Of a stretch of 19,685 bases of DNA, positions 1 through 5,936 are shown in pieces. Position 1 is the first letter of the stretch, and each line of letters starts with the position of its first letter. The notes beneath the pieces were generated by a model. That model saw nothing but the letters and a program-made list of their open reading frames with translations. It did no database searches and was not told where the DNA came from. Source of the stretch: Betaproteobacteria bacterium HGW-Betaproteobacteria-8 (GTDB lineage Bacteria > Pseudomonadota > Gammaproteobacteria > Burkholderiales > Methylophilaceae); NCBI GenBank assembly GCA_002842135.1, contig PHCD01000025.1, positions 1 through 19,685 on the forward strand, given 5' to 3'. A program made the translations under genes and the position numbers.

Positions 1-934
1 GGCCGCTGGCGCTCAGCGGGCCGTCTTCAGTGACGCTGCCAGCCTGGACGCCGGAGCTGATGACCGGGGCGTCGTTAGTGCCGGTGACGGTGATGGTTAG
101 TGTGGAAGAAGAAATACCGCCTCTGCCATCATCTACCGTAAAGGGCACATTGATCACATGATTGTCACCTGCCTTCAGGTAGTCATAGGCAGGGTCAGCA
201 TAATCGAATGAGAAACTGCCATCGGCATTGATAACCAGACCGGGCACAGCCGGACCGCTCTGGCTGAAAGTCAAAGGATCACTGTCAGCATCGGTAGCCA
301 CCAGTGTTCCAAAGAGCACAGGCGATCCTTCCAGATTACCGATAGACCCAGCCGAAACGACCGGTGCTGAATTTACTGGAGCAATGGATCCGCCGCCAGA
401 GGGAACACCTTCCGTCGCGCCTGCTCCACTCGACGCGGACTGCACAGTATTGACATCGTCAGCACGAAACGCCTGTATCTCTCTCTGCGCATCAGAAACA
501 CGCGAAAACTCGAAATCGAAACCGTCAATCACCTGGCTGATGCGACCCAGGTCAACAAAACCGTGGCCATAAACTGAAGTAGCACCGCCCGTCAGCCCTG
601 CCGCGGTTTCTTCCAGCACCTCATTGATATCCCGACCTTCTTCAATGGCCTTGATGACAGCATCCACAGTCGCGAGATCGACGGCGGCTTCGTCCGGCGC
701 AGGGACGATTACATCCGCCAGCTCCTGGGTAAATTGAACAGTTTGTTCTGCCGAGATAAGGATTTTTCTGCCATTGACCAGTTGCAGTTCGACCACGACA
801 CCGATTGGCGTAATGATGGTATCGCCGGGTTGTATCGTATCGTTGAGATTCAGCAGCTTCTGCAGGCCCGCATCATCAACAACAGAAGCAGCGCCTTCAC
901 CTAGAATTGCAACTACAGTTCCAATAACGGCCAT
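1..934 (-). CDS. LapA-type giant repeat adhesin, N-terminal 311 residues (partial, runs off window)
   Basis: This is the start of a large T1SS-exported surface adhesin; the C-terminus lies outside the window. The start ATG at 934-932 follows a strong AAGGAG site. Residues 1-130 look like the LapA-family N-terminal retention module (MAVIGTVVAILGEG start, then a small beta domain), with a TAAG di-alanine motif at residues 110-113. In Pseudomonas LapA the periplasmic protease LapG cuts such a motif to release the adhesin, and LapD blocks the cut when c-di-GMP is high. A helix-forming stretch at about 85-108 precedes the motif. Residues 160-188 are a Ser/Gly/Ala linker. From about 188 onward there are cadherin/VCBS-like repeats: DADSDPLTFS, NADGSFSFDY, FTVDDGRGG and TVTGTNDAPV, then the next repeat begins (SVTEDGPLSASG). 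The gene is last in the secretion operon, downstream of the regulator. Seen: module, motif and repeats. Inferred: anchoring in the outer-membrane pore and regulated release. Confidence 0.88.
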   Translation of the reverse strand, partial: MAVIGTVVAILGEGAASVVDDAGLQKLLNLNDTIQPGDTIITPIGVVVELQLVNGRKILISAEQTVQFTQELADVIVPAPDEAAVDLATVDAVIKAIEEGRDINEVLEETAAGLTGGATSVYGHGFVDLGRISQVIDGFDFEFSRVSDAQREIQAFRADDVNTVQSASSGAGATEGVPSGGGSIAPVNSAPVVSAGSIGNLEGSPVLFGTLVATDADSDPLTFSQSGPAVPGLVINADGSFSFDYADPAYDYLKAGDNHVINVPFTVDDGRGGISSSTLTITVTGTNDAPVISSGVQAGSVTEDGPLSASG

Positions 935-964
935 TTCAAACTCCTTAGGTACAGCAGAAAGTGA

Positions 965-983
965 CAATTGCCAGGTGCAATTG
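965..983. repeat. 7-bp-arm inverted repeat 31 bp upstream of the adhesin start
   Basis: The arms CAATTGC (965-971) and GCAATTG (977-983) are perfect reverse complements around a 5-base spacer. The dyad lies between the adhesin start codon and the larger dyad at 1024-1045. It does not overlap the ribosome-binding site. It could be an operator half of a two-site arrangement or a short leader hairpin; the sequence alone cannot decide. Confidence 0.5.
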
Positions 984-1023
984 CAGCAGATGTTGCCATT
1001 AGATACGGTATTTGCTGAGAGCA

Positions 1024-1045
1024 GTATTGTCCTGAAGGACAATAC
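1024..1045. promoter_or_regulatory. 22-bp dyad, candidate operator upstream of the adhesin gene
   Basis: The arms GTATTGTCCT (1024-1033) and AGGACAATAC (1036-1045) are perfect 10-bp reverse complements around the two bases GA. The length and near-zero spacer suit a homodimeric DNA-binding protein such as a NarL/LuxR-type regulator, and the gene ending at 1049 encodes one. No T-run follows, so a terminator role is unlikely. An RNA hairpin role in the operon transcript remains possible. Autoregulation by the neighbouring regulator is an inference from position. Confidence 0.5.
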
Positions 1046-1048
1046 GCA

Positions 1049-1684
1049 TCAATTGATCTGGCGGGAGGATTTATCGTTAAGTATGAGCGCGAGCTGCAAG
1101 CGGTCCTTGACCTGCAGCCGCTCGAAGCAGGCTGATATGTGCGCCTTGACTGTACGCTCGGTAATGTTCAGTATGCGCGCGATTTCCTTGTTACTCAGGC
1201 CCTTGGCCGCCTCGACGGCCACGTCACGCTCACGCTGGGTCAGCTTGGAAAGCGCATCGGCGACCTGATCCGCTTGATTACTGACAAGGTTGGTACTGAC
1301 ATTGATGAGCTGTTGCAGCAAATCCCGCCCCAGCCATAAGCCGCCATGCGTAACGACTGAGCGCACTTCCTTCAACAGGCCGGCAGCACTGTAGGCATGG
1401 CAATAGCCGCTGGCGCCTGCACTCATGGCATGGAAAGCATCCTGCTGACTTGGCACATTCGACAACACAACGACCCTCACCCCGGGCAGTGCCTGCAGAA
1501 TCTGCCCCAGCACCTCTGGCGTATTGGTGTGATTGCCATCAACATGCAGCCAGATAACAGTTCTGGACTTATTGGCAGCTTTGATCAACTCTGGTGTCAG
1601 CGCAGGATACAAAGACGCAGAAGCAAAAGCCCCCTCCCAGTCAGCGAGCATTCTGCCGCTTGGTGTAATAAACAGATTCTGCAT
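1049..1684 (-). CDS. LuxR/NarL-type transcriptional regulator with degenerate receiver domain
   Basis: The 211-residue protein has a receiver-like fold at about residues 1-120 and a GerE-type helix-turn-helix at 148-200 (LTQRERDVAVEAAKGLSNKEIARILNITERTVK region). The HTH is intact and typical of NarL/FixJ regulators. The receiver lacks the usual phosphorylation residues: the acidic pair after strand 1 is replaced (FITPSG), the phosphoacceptor position reads H47 in WLHVDG, and the strand-5 lysine is lost (GYCHAYS). It therefore probably does not work by standard Asp phosphorylation. An alternative alignment could put D49 at the active site. The ATG shares one base with the TGA of the adaptor gene (TGATG), implying translational coupling. 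Its place between the secretion genes and the adhesin suggests it controls adhesin expression; that is inferred. Confidence 0.85.
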   Translation of the reverse strand: MQNLFITPSGRMLADWEGAFASASLYPALTPELIKAANKSRTVIWLHVDGNHTNTPEVLGQILQALPGVRVVVLSNVPSQQDAFHAMSAGASGYCHAYSAAGLLKEVRSVVTHGGLWLGRDLLQQLINVSTNLVSNQADQVADALSKLTQRERDVAVEAAKGLSNKEIARILNITERTVKAHISACFERLQVKDRLQLALILNDKSSRQIN

Positions 1685-3096
1685 CAGCGTTCGGTGAAAG
1701 CGTAAGACTTGGCTTTGAGCACAGGTTTCAACAAATAGGACAACACGGATTTCTTGCCGGTGATGATATCCACCTGCGCCACCATGCCGGGGATGATCGG
1801 TAAACCCTCACCCAGCCTGGATTCCAGTGTGCGCACCTTGACAATATAGTAGGCATTGCCTTCATCATCGATGATGGAGTCCGGCGAAATGCTTTCTACC
1901 AGCGCATCCAGCGTCCCATAAATGGTGTAGTCATAGGCAGTGAGCTTAACCGTCGCTTTCTGCAAATGGGTCACGAAGGCGATATCCTTGGGCTGTATTT
2001 TCGTCTCAAGCACCAGTGCGTCGTCGGATGGCACCACCTCGATGACCTCCTGGCCTGGCTGTATTACGCCGCCCACAGTATTGACATATAAACGACTGAT
2101 TTTGCCATTGACCGGCGCTCTCAAAGTAGCCTGATTGACCTTGTCAGAAAGACCCTGGCTGCTTGCGGTCAACGCATTGATTTTGCCAGTAGTTTCGTTA
2201 AGCTCGGTTCTTACCTTGCTGAGTTGCACCTGCTCCACTTCGCTGACTTTACGTCTGGCTTCTTCAATGGCAGATTGAACACGGCCAATTTGCGCACGGG
2301 CCTGCTCACGATCACCCAGCAACCTGGATGCATCACGCTCAAGACGCAGGATATCCACGTCAGAGACAGCACCACTAGCCAACAGCGGCTTGGTCACTTC
2401 CAGTTCCTTCATGGTCAGCGTGTAACCACGGTCAGCCTGCGAATAACTGGCTCGCACCTCCTGCAATTCGCGCTCTTTTTGCCGCAACTGCTGGCGAGCA
2501 ATATCCAGTTGGGAGGCCAGTTCATCCTTGCTGGCATGATAGAGTGCCAGTTCCTGGTTGTAGATCTCAGGAAACTCCGTGATCAATTCTTCCGGCGGCT
2601 CAAACGCCGTACCAGCAGCCAGCGCCTTCAAGCGCGACTCCTTGCCCAGCAAGGCCAGATGCTGTGCGCGATTCTCACGCAGAGAGGAAATGGCACGGGT
2701 CTCGTCGATCAGGATCAAGGGATCGCCTTTATTCACGATTTGACCTTCGGTTGCCAGAATTTTTACCACAATCCCGCCATCCAGTGATTGCACGACCTGC
2801 ACCTGCCCGGAAGGAATGACCCTGCCCTCGCCTCGGGTAACCTCGTCGATTTTGGTAAAGTTGGCCCAGGTAATTAGGATAATCAGAATCCCGGCCATCC
2901 AGTACAGCAGTTTTCTGGCTCGAAGCGGACTTTGTTCTAGCATTGCAATCTCAATCTGTTGATTCCATGTCGGGTTCTCTTCCGTTTTTTTCGGTGCCCA
3001 TCGGTTCAGAAGCAAATGCACCGGTTTCGCAATCCATGCGTTCCTGTGAAAAAAGGCATTGACATCACTAACTACCCTAAACAAGCGCTCATTCAT
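1684..3096 (-). CDS. HlyD-family T1SS periplasmic adaptor (LapC-like)
   Basis: The 470-residue membrane-fusion protein bridges the inner-membrane ABC transporter and an outer-membrane TolC-like pore. A cytoplasmic N-terminus of about 60 residues precedes one membrane segment (about 63-80, LLYWMAGILIILITW). Then come the beta-barrel/lipoyl start (EVTRGEGRVIPSGQVQVVQSL), a long periplasmic coiled coil (about 140-320), the second lipoyl half (LRAPVNGKISRLYV) and a conserved C-terminus (GMVAQVDIITGKKSVLSYLLKPV). This order is typical of HlyD/LapC adaptors and the length is normal. The start at 3096 is the only sensible one because an in-frame stop lies just upstream; its ribosome-binding site is weak. 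It sits 16 bp after the transporter gene and overlaps the regulator gene by one base. No TolC/LapE-like gene is visible, so the outer-membrane pore must be encoded elsewhere. Confidence 0.92.
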   Translation of the reverse strand: MNERLFRVVSDVNAFFHRNAWIAKPVHLLLNRWAPKKTEENPTWNQQIEIAMLEQSPLRARKLLYWMAGILIILITWANFTKIDEVTRGEGRVIPSGQVQVVQSLDGGIVVKILATEGQIVNKGDPLILIDETRAISSLRENRAQHLALLGKESRLKALAAGTAFEPPEELITEFPEIYNQELALYHASKDELASQLDIARQQLRQKERELQEVRASYSQADRGYTLTMKELEVTKPLLASGAVSDVDILRLERDASRLLGDREQARAQIGRVQSAIEEARRKVSEVEQVQLSKVRTELNETTGKINALTASSQGLSDKVNQATLRAPVNGKISRLYVNTVGGVIQPGQEVIEVVPSDDALVLETKIQPKDIAFVTHLQKATVKLTAYDYTIYGTLDALVESISPDSIIDDEGNAYYIVKVRTLESRLGEGLPIIPGMVAQVDIITGKKSVLSYLLKPVLKAKSYAFTER

Positions 3097-3112
3097 TATG
3101 CATATCCATTAC

Positions 3113-5266
3113 TCATAATGCCTTGGCAATTTTCCCGGCCTTTAGCGCTTCAACGATGTCTTTCTTTGGCCCATCCGCCATGATGCGGCCACCGTCTATG
3201 ACAATGATGCGATCCACCAGGTCAAATAATGAAGAGCGATGACTGATCAGCATCATGGTCTTGCCCGCTGCCTCTTGCTTAAGTCGCTGCTTGACCACTT
3301 CCTCGCCGGAGTGATCCATGGCGCTGGTCGGCTCATCAAGCAGCAATATGGGAGGGTGATTGATGACAGCGCGAGCGATCCCAACCCCCTGCTTTTGCCC
3401 GCCAGACAAGGTTTCGCCACGCTCACCCACCGCCATGTCATAGCCCTTGGGATGCAGGTTGATAAATTCGTCTATGCCGCCAACCCTGGCCGCCTGAATA
3501 ATTGCGGCGTCATCAGCATGCAAGGCTGATATCGCAATGTTGTCCTTCATGGTGCCAAAGAACAGATTGGTATCCTGCTGCACATAACCGATGTTACGCC
3601 GCAATTCGGCAGGATCCAGTTGGCGGATATCTATACCGTCGACTAATACAGCACCGCTGGTTGGCTGATACAACCCCAGAATCAATTTATGCAATGTTGT
3701 CTTGCCGGACCCCATGCGGCCAAGAATCGCCACATGTTCCCCGGCGCGGATTTTGAATGAAACGTTCGTCAACGCGCTCAGCTCGGACTCGGGATAGTTG
3801 AAGGTCACCTCGCGGAACTCGACATCCCCCCTGAACCTGCTTCTGGACAAGAAACTTGCATCATCCGGCCGTTCGACCGGATTATTCATGATGCTCTCCA
3901 GCGAAGTCAGTGCTGTCGATGCATTGTGGTATTGCGTCATCAAACCCGCCGCTTGCGAAATCGGGCTCAATGCGCGGGAAGCCAGCATGGTGCTCGCAAT
4001 CAGGCCACCCATGGTCAAATCGCCGTGCATGACCAGATAAACGCCAAGAAGCAGCATGGCCACGGTAATGAACTGCTGCAAGCCCATGGAGCCATTGTTG
4101 ATAGTGGATGACAGCAATCTCAGCTTACCGCCGACTTCCGCCAGAAATGCAGTGCTGCGCTCCCACCTGGTTTGCATGATGCCTTCAATACCCATCGCCT
4201 TCACCGTATCCAGCCCGACCAGGCTCTCGATCAGCGTAGCGTTGCGCATCGCCGTCGCACGATACATGGTTTCCGAAAGCTCATGCATCTTGGTCTGCAC
4301 GCTGAGGGAATAAATCAACATAATGATGCCGCCGAAGACGACAGGAATGATCATCGGCCAAGCTATCCAGGCCATCACCGCGATGAAAATGAAGGCAAAC
4401 GGGATATCGATAAATGTCGTGATCGTGGCAGAAGTGATGAAATCCCGAACAGTTTCAAATGAACGCAGGTTAGAAGCAAAAGAGCCGACTGAAAGCGGCC
4501 TGTTCTCCAAACGCACGCCCAGCACACGCTCCATGATGCGGGAAGAAAGCTTGATATCCACGCGCTGACTGGCCCAATCCAGGAAATAGCCGCGCACGGT
4601 ACGCAGGATAAAATCGCCAATGATGATAAGCGCCACGCCAATGCCCATCATCCACAGCGTTTCAACCGATTTGTTGGGCACGATGCGGTCATAGACATTC
4701 ATCGTGAACAGGGGCATGGCAAGCGCAAACATGTTGACGAGGAACGCTGCCAGCATGATGTCGCGGTAGACGCGGCTATTTTCCGAAAGCACGCCCCAGA
4801 ACCAGTGTTGCAGCCTGACATCGCCGACCACAGGTGCGCGCTGGTCAAAACGGAACTTCGGTTTGAATACAGCCACATGACCGTAATACCGGCTGGCAAG
4901 GTCCTCCCGGGACAGCAGAATCTCCGCCTCGCCAATCGCCGGAAGTATTACCCGCGCATTCTTTCGTTCCGCATCCCAACCCAGCAACAAGCAGGCACCC
5001 TCGTCCTTGAGTAACAGCATGGCTGGCAGGAACTCTGCTGGGATCTGGCTCAGTTCAAACTTGTTGATTCTGCAGGTAAGACGTGCTCGTGCCGCCGCGC
5101 GACAGAGTAGATCAGGCGTTAAGCGCCCGCCCTGCAATGGCAGGCCGGAGGTCAGCGCATCTCTGGTAGTAGAAACCTCATAGAGATCGCAAAGCAAAAG
5201 CAACGATTCGAGTAAATCGTCCGGCCTCTCCTCAGCTGTTTCTTTTAATTCTTCTGTTGTTTGCAT
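3113..5266 (-). CDS. T1SS ABC transporter/permease with C39-like domain (LapB-like)
   Basis: The 717-residue protein is a half-transporter that energises adhesin export across both membranes. Residues about 15-140 form a C39-like domain. The usual peptidase Cys/His pair is not apparent (the family's HFVV-type His region reads GACLLLGW), as in RTX/adhesin exporters whose substrates are not cleaved by the transporter. Residues about 165-455 hold the six-helix permease. The nucleotide-binding domain follows: Walker A GRMGSGKTT (516-524), Q-loop YVQQDT, signature LSGGQKQ (620-626), Walker B ILLLDEP and the H-loop ISHRSSL. The signature has K where many ABC proteins have R, which should be tolerated. 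It is the first gene of the operon, read away from flp, with a 456-bp divergent region upstream. The start ATG lacks a strong Shine-Dalgarno site. Confidence 0.93.
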   Translation of the reverse strand: MQTTEELKETAEERPDDLLESLLLLCDLYEVSTTRDALTSGLPLQGGRLTPDLLCRAAARARLTCRINKFELSQIPAEFLPAMLLLKDEGACLLLGWDAERKNARVILPAIGEAEILLSREDLASRYYGHVAVFKPKFRFDQRAPVVGDVRLQHWFWGVLSENSRVYRDIMLAAFLVNMFALAMPLFTMNVYDRIVPNKSVETLWMMGIGVALIIIGDFILRTVRGYFLDWASQRVDIKLSSRIMERVLGVRLENRPLSVGSFASNLRSFETVRDFITSATITTFIDIPFAFIFIAVMAWIAWPMIIPVVFGGIIMLIYSLSVQTKMHELSETMYRATAMRNATLIESLVGLDTVKAMGIEGIMQTRWERSTAFLAEVGGKLRLLSSTINNGSMGLQQFITVAMLLLGVYLVMHGDLTMGGLIASTMLASRALSPISQAAGLMTQYHNASTALTSLESIMNNPVERPDDASFLSRSRFRGDVEFREVTFNYPESELSALTNVSFKIRAGEHVAILGRMGSGKTTLHKLILGLYQPTSGAVLVDGIDIRQLDPAELRRNIGYVQQDTNLFFGTMKDNIAISALHADDAAIIQAARVGGIDEFINLHPKGYDMAVGERGETLSGGQKQGVGIARAVINHPPILLLDEPTSAMDHSGEEVVKQRLKQEAAGKTMMLISHRSSLFDLVDRIIVIDGGRIMADGPKKDIVEALKAGKIAKAL

Positions 5267-5288
5267 GCTTCTGTCTTATTTAACTTGA

Positions 5289-5303
5289 TTTTGTAAAACA
5301 AAA
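5289..5303. repeat. Small dyad near the transporter start
   Basis: TTTTGT (5289-5294) and ACAAAA (5298-5303) are perfect reverse complements around AAA. It lies 23 bp upstream of the transporter ATG, inside the likely 5' leader of the minus-strand operon. It is too AT-rich to make a stable hairpin and could be fortuitous. Confidence 0.25.
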
Positions 5304-5353
5304 CTATTCAATGCGTCATGCATGAATACCATGCTACACCCTCAGCAAAAACT

Positions 5354-5371
5354 AGGCCAGTTAACGGGCCT
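5354..5371. promoter_or_regulatory. 18-bp near-perfect palindrome, candidate operator
   Basis: The site reads AGGCC, then A, GTTAAC, G, then GGCCT. Only the sixth and thirteenth bases fail to pair, giving 16 of 18 matched positions. It lies 88 bp upstream of the secretion operon start and could bind a dimeric regulator. No downstream T-run suggests a terminator. The regulator is unknown. Confidence 0.4.
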
Positions 5372-5411
5372 TACAAATGACCGTATGCTCTATGGTCGAA
5401 GCTAAGCTGAA

Positions 5412-5428
5412 GAATGAGGGAATCATTC
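5412..5428. repeat. Short inverted repeat in the divergent region
   Basis: GAATGA (5412-5417) and TCATTC (5423-5428) are perfect reverse complements around GGGAA. It lies between the 18-bp palindrome and the FNR-like box. A 6-bp dyad may be chance; it is listed because it belongs to a cluster of such elements. Confidence 0.25.
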
Positions 5429-5468
5429 ATTACACATCAAAGTTAATACGAAACAATCCCTAACTCAT

Positions 5469-5489
5469 TTGATATTTGTCAAATTTGAC
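5469..5489. promoter_or_regulatory. FNR/CRP-family-like box overlapping a 12-bp palindrome
   Basis: TTGAT (5469-5473), four bases, then GTCAA (5478-5482) matches the FNR/Anr consensus TTGAT-N4-ATCAA at 9 of 10 defined positions. The right half-site also belongs to a perfect palindrome, GTCAAATTTGAC (5478-5489), so TTTGA, TCAAA and TTTGA half-sites run in series. The site is about 240 bp upstream of flp and 200 bp upstream of the transporter gene, so it could serve either operon. Oxygen or nitric-oxide control through an FNR/DNR-type protein is an inference. Confidence 0.4.
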
Positions 5490-5654
5490 GACTATTTTTC
5501 TAACACATTCGGCCTCCAGGCTTGGTCGCGAATACGTATCAGCCCATATATCCAGTAATTTTTGTTCACGCTAGCTTGTATTACATAGGTTTGGGAGGTC
5601 GAAAGGCGCCCTGGATCTGTAGTGGTATGCGTAATCACGAAATCGCCTCTAGAA

Positions 5655-5679
5655 GATTACGGCATCGGGATTACGGCAT
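5655..5679 (+). repeat. 11-bp direct repeat upstream of flp, candidate regulator site
   Basis: GATTACGGCAT occurs at 5655-5665 and again at 5669-5679, a 14-bp period. CGTAATC at 5630-5636 is the reverse complement of the first seven bases (GATTACG), giving a third, inverted copy. The repeats end 43 bp before the pilin start codon and so lie at or near its promoter or 5' leader. The arrangement resembles tandem activator half-sites, but no known binding consensus is recognised. Confidence 0.45.
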
Positions 5680-5722
5680 ATTGATGAGCAGATTTTTTTA
5701 ATCACATTGCAAGGAGAGCAAC

Positions 5723-5923
5723 ATGAACAAATTAATAACAGCTATCAAGAACTTCGTTCAGGACGAAGAAGGCGTCACCGCGATTGAATACGCGCTGATC
5801 GCATCTTTGATCGCCGTGGTCATCATTTTTGCCGTAACGACAACCGGTACTCAAATCAGGACTGTGTTCTGCACGGTCGTAGGCGCATTGGGTGGCGATG
5901 AAGCCGCTTGTAATGCAGGCTAA
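5723..5923 (+). CDS. flp: Flp family type IVb pilin, major pilus subunit precursor
   Basis: The 66-residue prepilin is the building block of the tad pilus. The 17-residue leader ends in Gly17 and is followed by the Flp signature VTAIEYALIA, with Glu22 at +5 and Tyr23 at +6 of the mature chain. The prepilin peptidase encoded next should cut after Gly17, leaving 49 residues: a hydrophobic helix (about 24-38) and a short C-terminus. Size and motif are typical of Flp/Bfp-like pilins. Cys50 and Cys63 in the C-terminal tail are less usual and could form a disulfide. A strong AAGGAGAG ribosome-binding site fits high expression. It is the first gene of the operon, with 13 bp to cpaA and no terminator between them. 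Confidence 0.95.
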   Translation: MNKLITAIKNFVQDEEGVTAIEYALIASLIAVVIIFAVTTTGTQIRTVFCTVVGALGGDEAACNAG

Positions 5924-5936
5924 TTAGAGGCTGGCA

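Larger units (their letters stand above)
935..1048 (-). promoter_or_regulatory. Intergenic leader upstream of the adhesin gene
   Basis: This 114-bp gap separates the LuxR-type regulator from the adhesin and is the longest non-coding gap in the minus-strand operon. It holds two separate inverted repeats (965-983 and 1024-1045) and the adhesin ribosome-binding site near 941-946. Neither dyad is followed by a T-run in the reading direction, so they look more like operators or RNA structures than terminators. I could not identify a convincing -35/-10 pair or sigma-54 box. A separate adhesin promoter here is plausible but not shown. Confidence 0.5.
5267..5722. promoter_or_regulatory. Divergent control region between the adhesin-secretion and tad/flp operons
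   Basis: This 456-bp AT-rich stretch carries no plausible gene and must hold the promoters of both outward-reading operons. In order it contains: a TTTTGT/ACAAAA dyad (5289-5303) near the transporter start; an 18-bp imperfect palindrome (5354-5371); a GAATGA/TCATTC dyad (5412-5428); an FNR/CRP-like box fused to a GTCAAATTTGAC palindrome (5469-5489); and an 11-bp direct repeat (5655-5679) with an inverted partial copy (5630-5636). An AAGGAGAG ribosome-binding site precedes flp. A weak sigma-70 candidate for flp is TTGATA (5469-5474) with TATTTT 18 bp downstream. I would not assign the promoters with confidence. Confidence 0.6.

Noticed and set aside
228..572. Open frame of 114 residues on the plus strand
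   Set aside because: It lies opposite the adhesin, whose minus-strand frame shows a clear retention module and repeats. The plus-strand product is low-complexity with no ribosome-binding site.
985..1020. Sigma-54 promoter for the adhesin (TGGCA followed by TGC on the minus strand)
   Set aside because: The GG-to-GC distance does not match the required 10 bp, so the -24/-12 geometry fails.
2224..2787. Open frame of 187 residues on the plus strand
   Set aside because: It is antisense to the HlyD-type adaptor, which has all the expected domains. The frame has no recognisable motif.
5267..5722. c-di-GMP riboswitch in the divergent region
   Set aside because: Considered because of the adhesin and pilus context, but I found none of the conserved GEMM-type sequence blocks by eye.
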